DNA of 15,427 nt from Thalassiosira profunda. Lineage: Eukaryota; Bacillariophyta; Thalassiosirophyceae; Thalassiosirales; Thalassiosiraceae. The position numbers and the translations under genes are program-made. Positions 14,486 to 15,427 of the stretch are shown piece after piece; position 1 is the first letter of the stretch, and each line of letters opens with the position of its first letter. The stretch is from contig JALLAP010000278.1 in the NCBI GenBank assembly GCA_036939355.1, forward strand, positions 1 to 15,427, in the 5' to 3' direction. Under the pieces are notes generated by a model. The model made no database searches, was not told the DNA's origin, and saw only the letters and a program-made list of their open reading frames with translations.

Positions 14486-15427
14486 CTACTGAAATGTCCC
14501 GCTAGCCCTGCCCGTGCCATAGCCCGGCATCACCTCGACCTCCCCCTTCCTCTCGCCGTGGCTGACGAACACCTTAGGCCTGTACTCGTCGTCCTTTTCC
14601 ATCAAGGCTGAATTCTCAAATCGCTTCAACATCGCCGCCTTGCCCTGGATCCTGGCGTAGGTGATGTCGCAGATCTTGTCGCTGTTGAACCGCTTCCAGC
14701 TCGTGCCGTTGTACTCGTCGAAGAAGGTGCAGATGTCCTTGTAGTCGACGAAATTGACGAACGCGTAGCCTCGGTTGCACTTGTTCTTGAAGTCGATCGG
14801 CAAATAGAAGAAGTCCATCTTCGTGGGACCGTGGCCGGCCGCGGCGAACTCGTCGAGCAGCATTTTCTGAGTGTATTTGTTGGGTATGTTTCTCACCATC
14901 AACGAGGATCGGCGGTCTCTGCCTGTGCGCACGTTCTCGATATTGAGCGACAGGTTGTTGGGATCATCTGGATGTCCACCAGAGCCATTTCCCGACGAAC
15001 CGCTGCCTATGCTTCCACTGCTCCTGCCGTACGAGTGAGTCCTCGACGCTTTCGCTGGGTGGCTGCCACTAGAAAGGCTGCTGGAGTTGACGTCGCCCGA
15101 AGGCATCCGGACGAACTGCGTGGGAGGCTGATTGGGATCTGGCATCCCATAGCCTGGCATCGCGTGAATTTGGTATTGCTGTGGATGGTGCTGATTGGGC
15201 CCCATGTACTGCTGATCAACCGCGTACATTTGCTGAAGGCGAGGATCGAGCACCATCTGTCCCATTTGGTTCATCTGCCCATAAGGATGGCCGGCCATCT
15301 GAGGTTGGTTCATCATAACATATGAATACTGTCCATCTGGCCCCATGACGAGTTGGTACTGTTGCATGCCTGGCTGTGGAGGCTGATTTGGGTACTGCTG
15401 ATAGTACGAGGACTGCGATGAGTGGGA
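14486..15427 (-). CDS. Mei2-like RNA-binding protein, C-terminal part (runs off the right edge)
   Basis: The frame is open from the right edge (15427) to the stop at 14488-14486, giving 313 residues of the C-terminal part. The upstream half, including the start, lies outside the window. The Met at 15367 is internal, because in-frame codons continue before it. The first 150 or so residues are Gln/Met/Pro/Ser-rich low complexity. At about 14917-14566 is the Mei2-type C-terminal RRM: SLMVRNIPNKYTQKMLLDEF, then FYLPIDFKNKCNRGYAFVNF, FNSDKICDITYARIQGKAAM and a closing RPKVFVSHG. These blocks (RNIPNKY, LPIDFKNKCNxGYAF, YARIQGKA) define the Mei2 C-terminal RRM family, known from fission yeast meiosis control and plant AML proteins, where this RRM binds RNA. 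Its targets here are unknown. The short MPGYG motif occurs twice, once in the linker and once near the C-terminus. Confidence 0.93.
   Translation of the reverse strand, partial: SHSSQSSYYQQYPNQPPQPGMQQYQLVMGPDGQYSYVMMNQPQMAGHPYGQMNQMGQMVLDPRLQQMYAVDQQYMGPNQHHPQQYQIHAMPGYGMPDPNQPPTQFVRMPSGDVNSSSLSSGSHPAKASRTHSYGRSSGSIGSGSSGNGSGGHPDDPNNLSLNIENVRTGRDRRSSLMVRNIPNKYTQKMLLDEFAAAGHGPTKMDFFYLPIDFKNKCNRGYAFVNFVDYKDICTFFDEYNGTSWKRFNSDKICDITYARIQGKAAMLKRFENSALMEKDDEYRPKVFVSHGERKGEVEVMPGYGTGRASGTFQ

Overview
The window is nuclear DNA from a photosynthetic stramenopile, most likely a diatom. The best evidence is the plus-strand gene at 12045-14354. It opens with the NDILCGRGGGTNAHSGN-type domain that I know from memory as the diatom-expanded DUF6824 family. 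Other evidence is the short introns (71-91 bp, GT-AG, four of five with a GTGAGT donor), the dense alternation of strands, and a TTAGGG-type repeat. I cannot assign a species from this sequence.

Layout from left to right. (1) A 5'-truncated, four-exon FAD-dependent oxidoreductase of the RetSat/CRTISO family (1-1825, +). (2) An intronless RAD5/HLTF-type SNF2 ATPase with UBA-like, HIRAN, split helicase and RING parts (2335-6360, +). (3) A small secreted Gly/His-rich protein with a conserved C-terminal domain (6455-7150, -). (4) A 585-bp divergent promoter region carrying an interstitial TTAGGG array. (5) An acidic, Ala-rich protein with an N-terminal coiled coil and a C-terminal Gly-Asn-Gly-Tyr/Trp module (7736-9544, +). 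(6) A two-exon secreted RNase T2 (9637-10606, -). (7) About 1.4 kb with no supportable gene. (8) The DUF6824 Gln/Met/Gly-rich protein (12045-14354, +), interrupted by assembly joins. (9) The C-terminal half of a Mei2-like RNA-binding protein (14486-15427, -), running off the right edge.

The main structural surprise is technical. The three N characters (11988, 13237, 13876) each sit between two copies of exactly 72 bp. Counting one copy of each pair, dropping the N and splicing one intron gives an open frame of exactly 695 codons. The breaks in the DUF6824 gene are therefore unmerged contig overlaps and not biological frameshifts. Two of the three pairs differ by one synonymous C/T change, which looks allelic.

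The genes do not form one pathway. They cover lipid/carotenoid redox (RetSat-like), replication-fork DNA damage tolerance (RAD5-like), the secretory route (Gly/His protein, RNase T2) and probable RNA or gene regulation (DUF6824, Mei2-like). I see no evidence of a coordinated novel system. The best leads for new biology are the small secreted Gly/His protein with its bacterial-looking domain, the NPxAxKxY repeats in the DUF6824 protein, and the telomere-like array in a divergent promoter.
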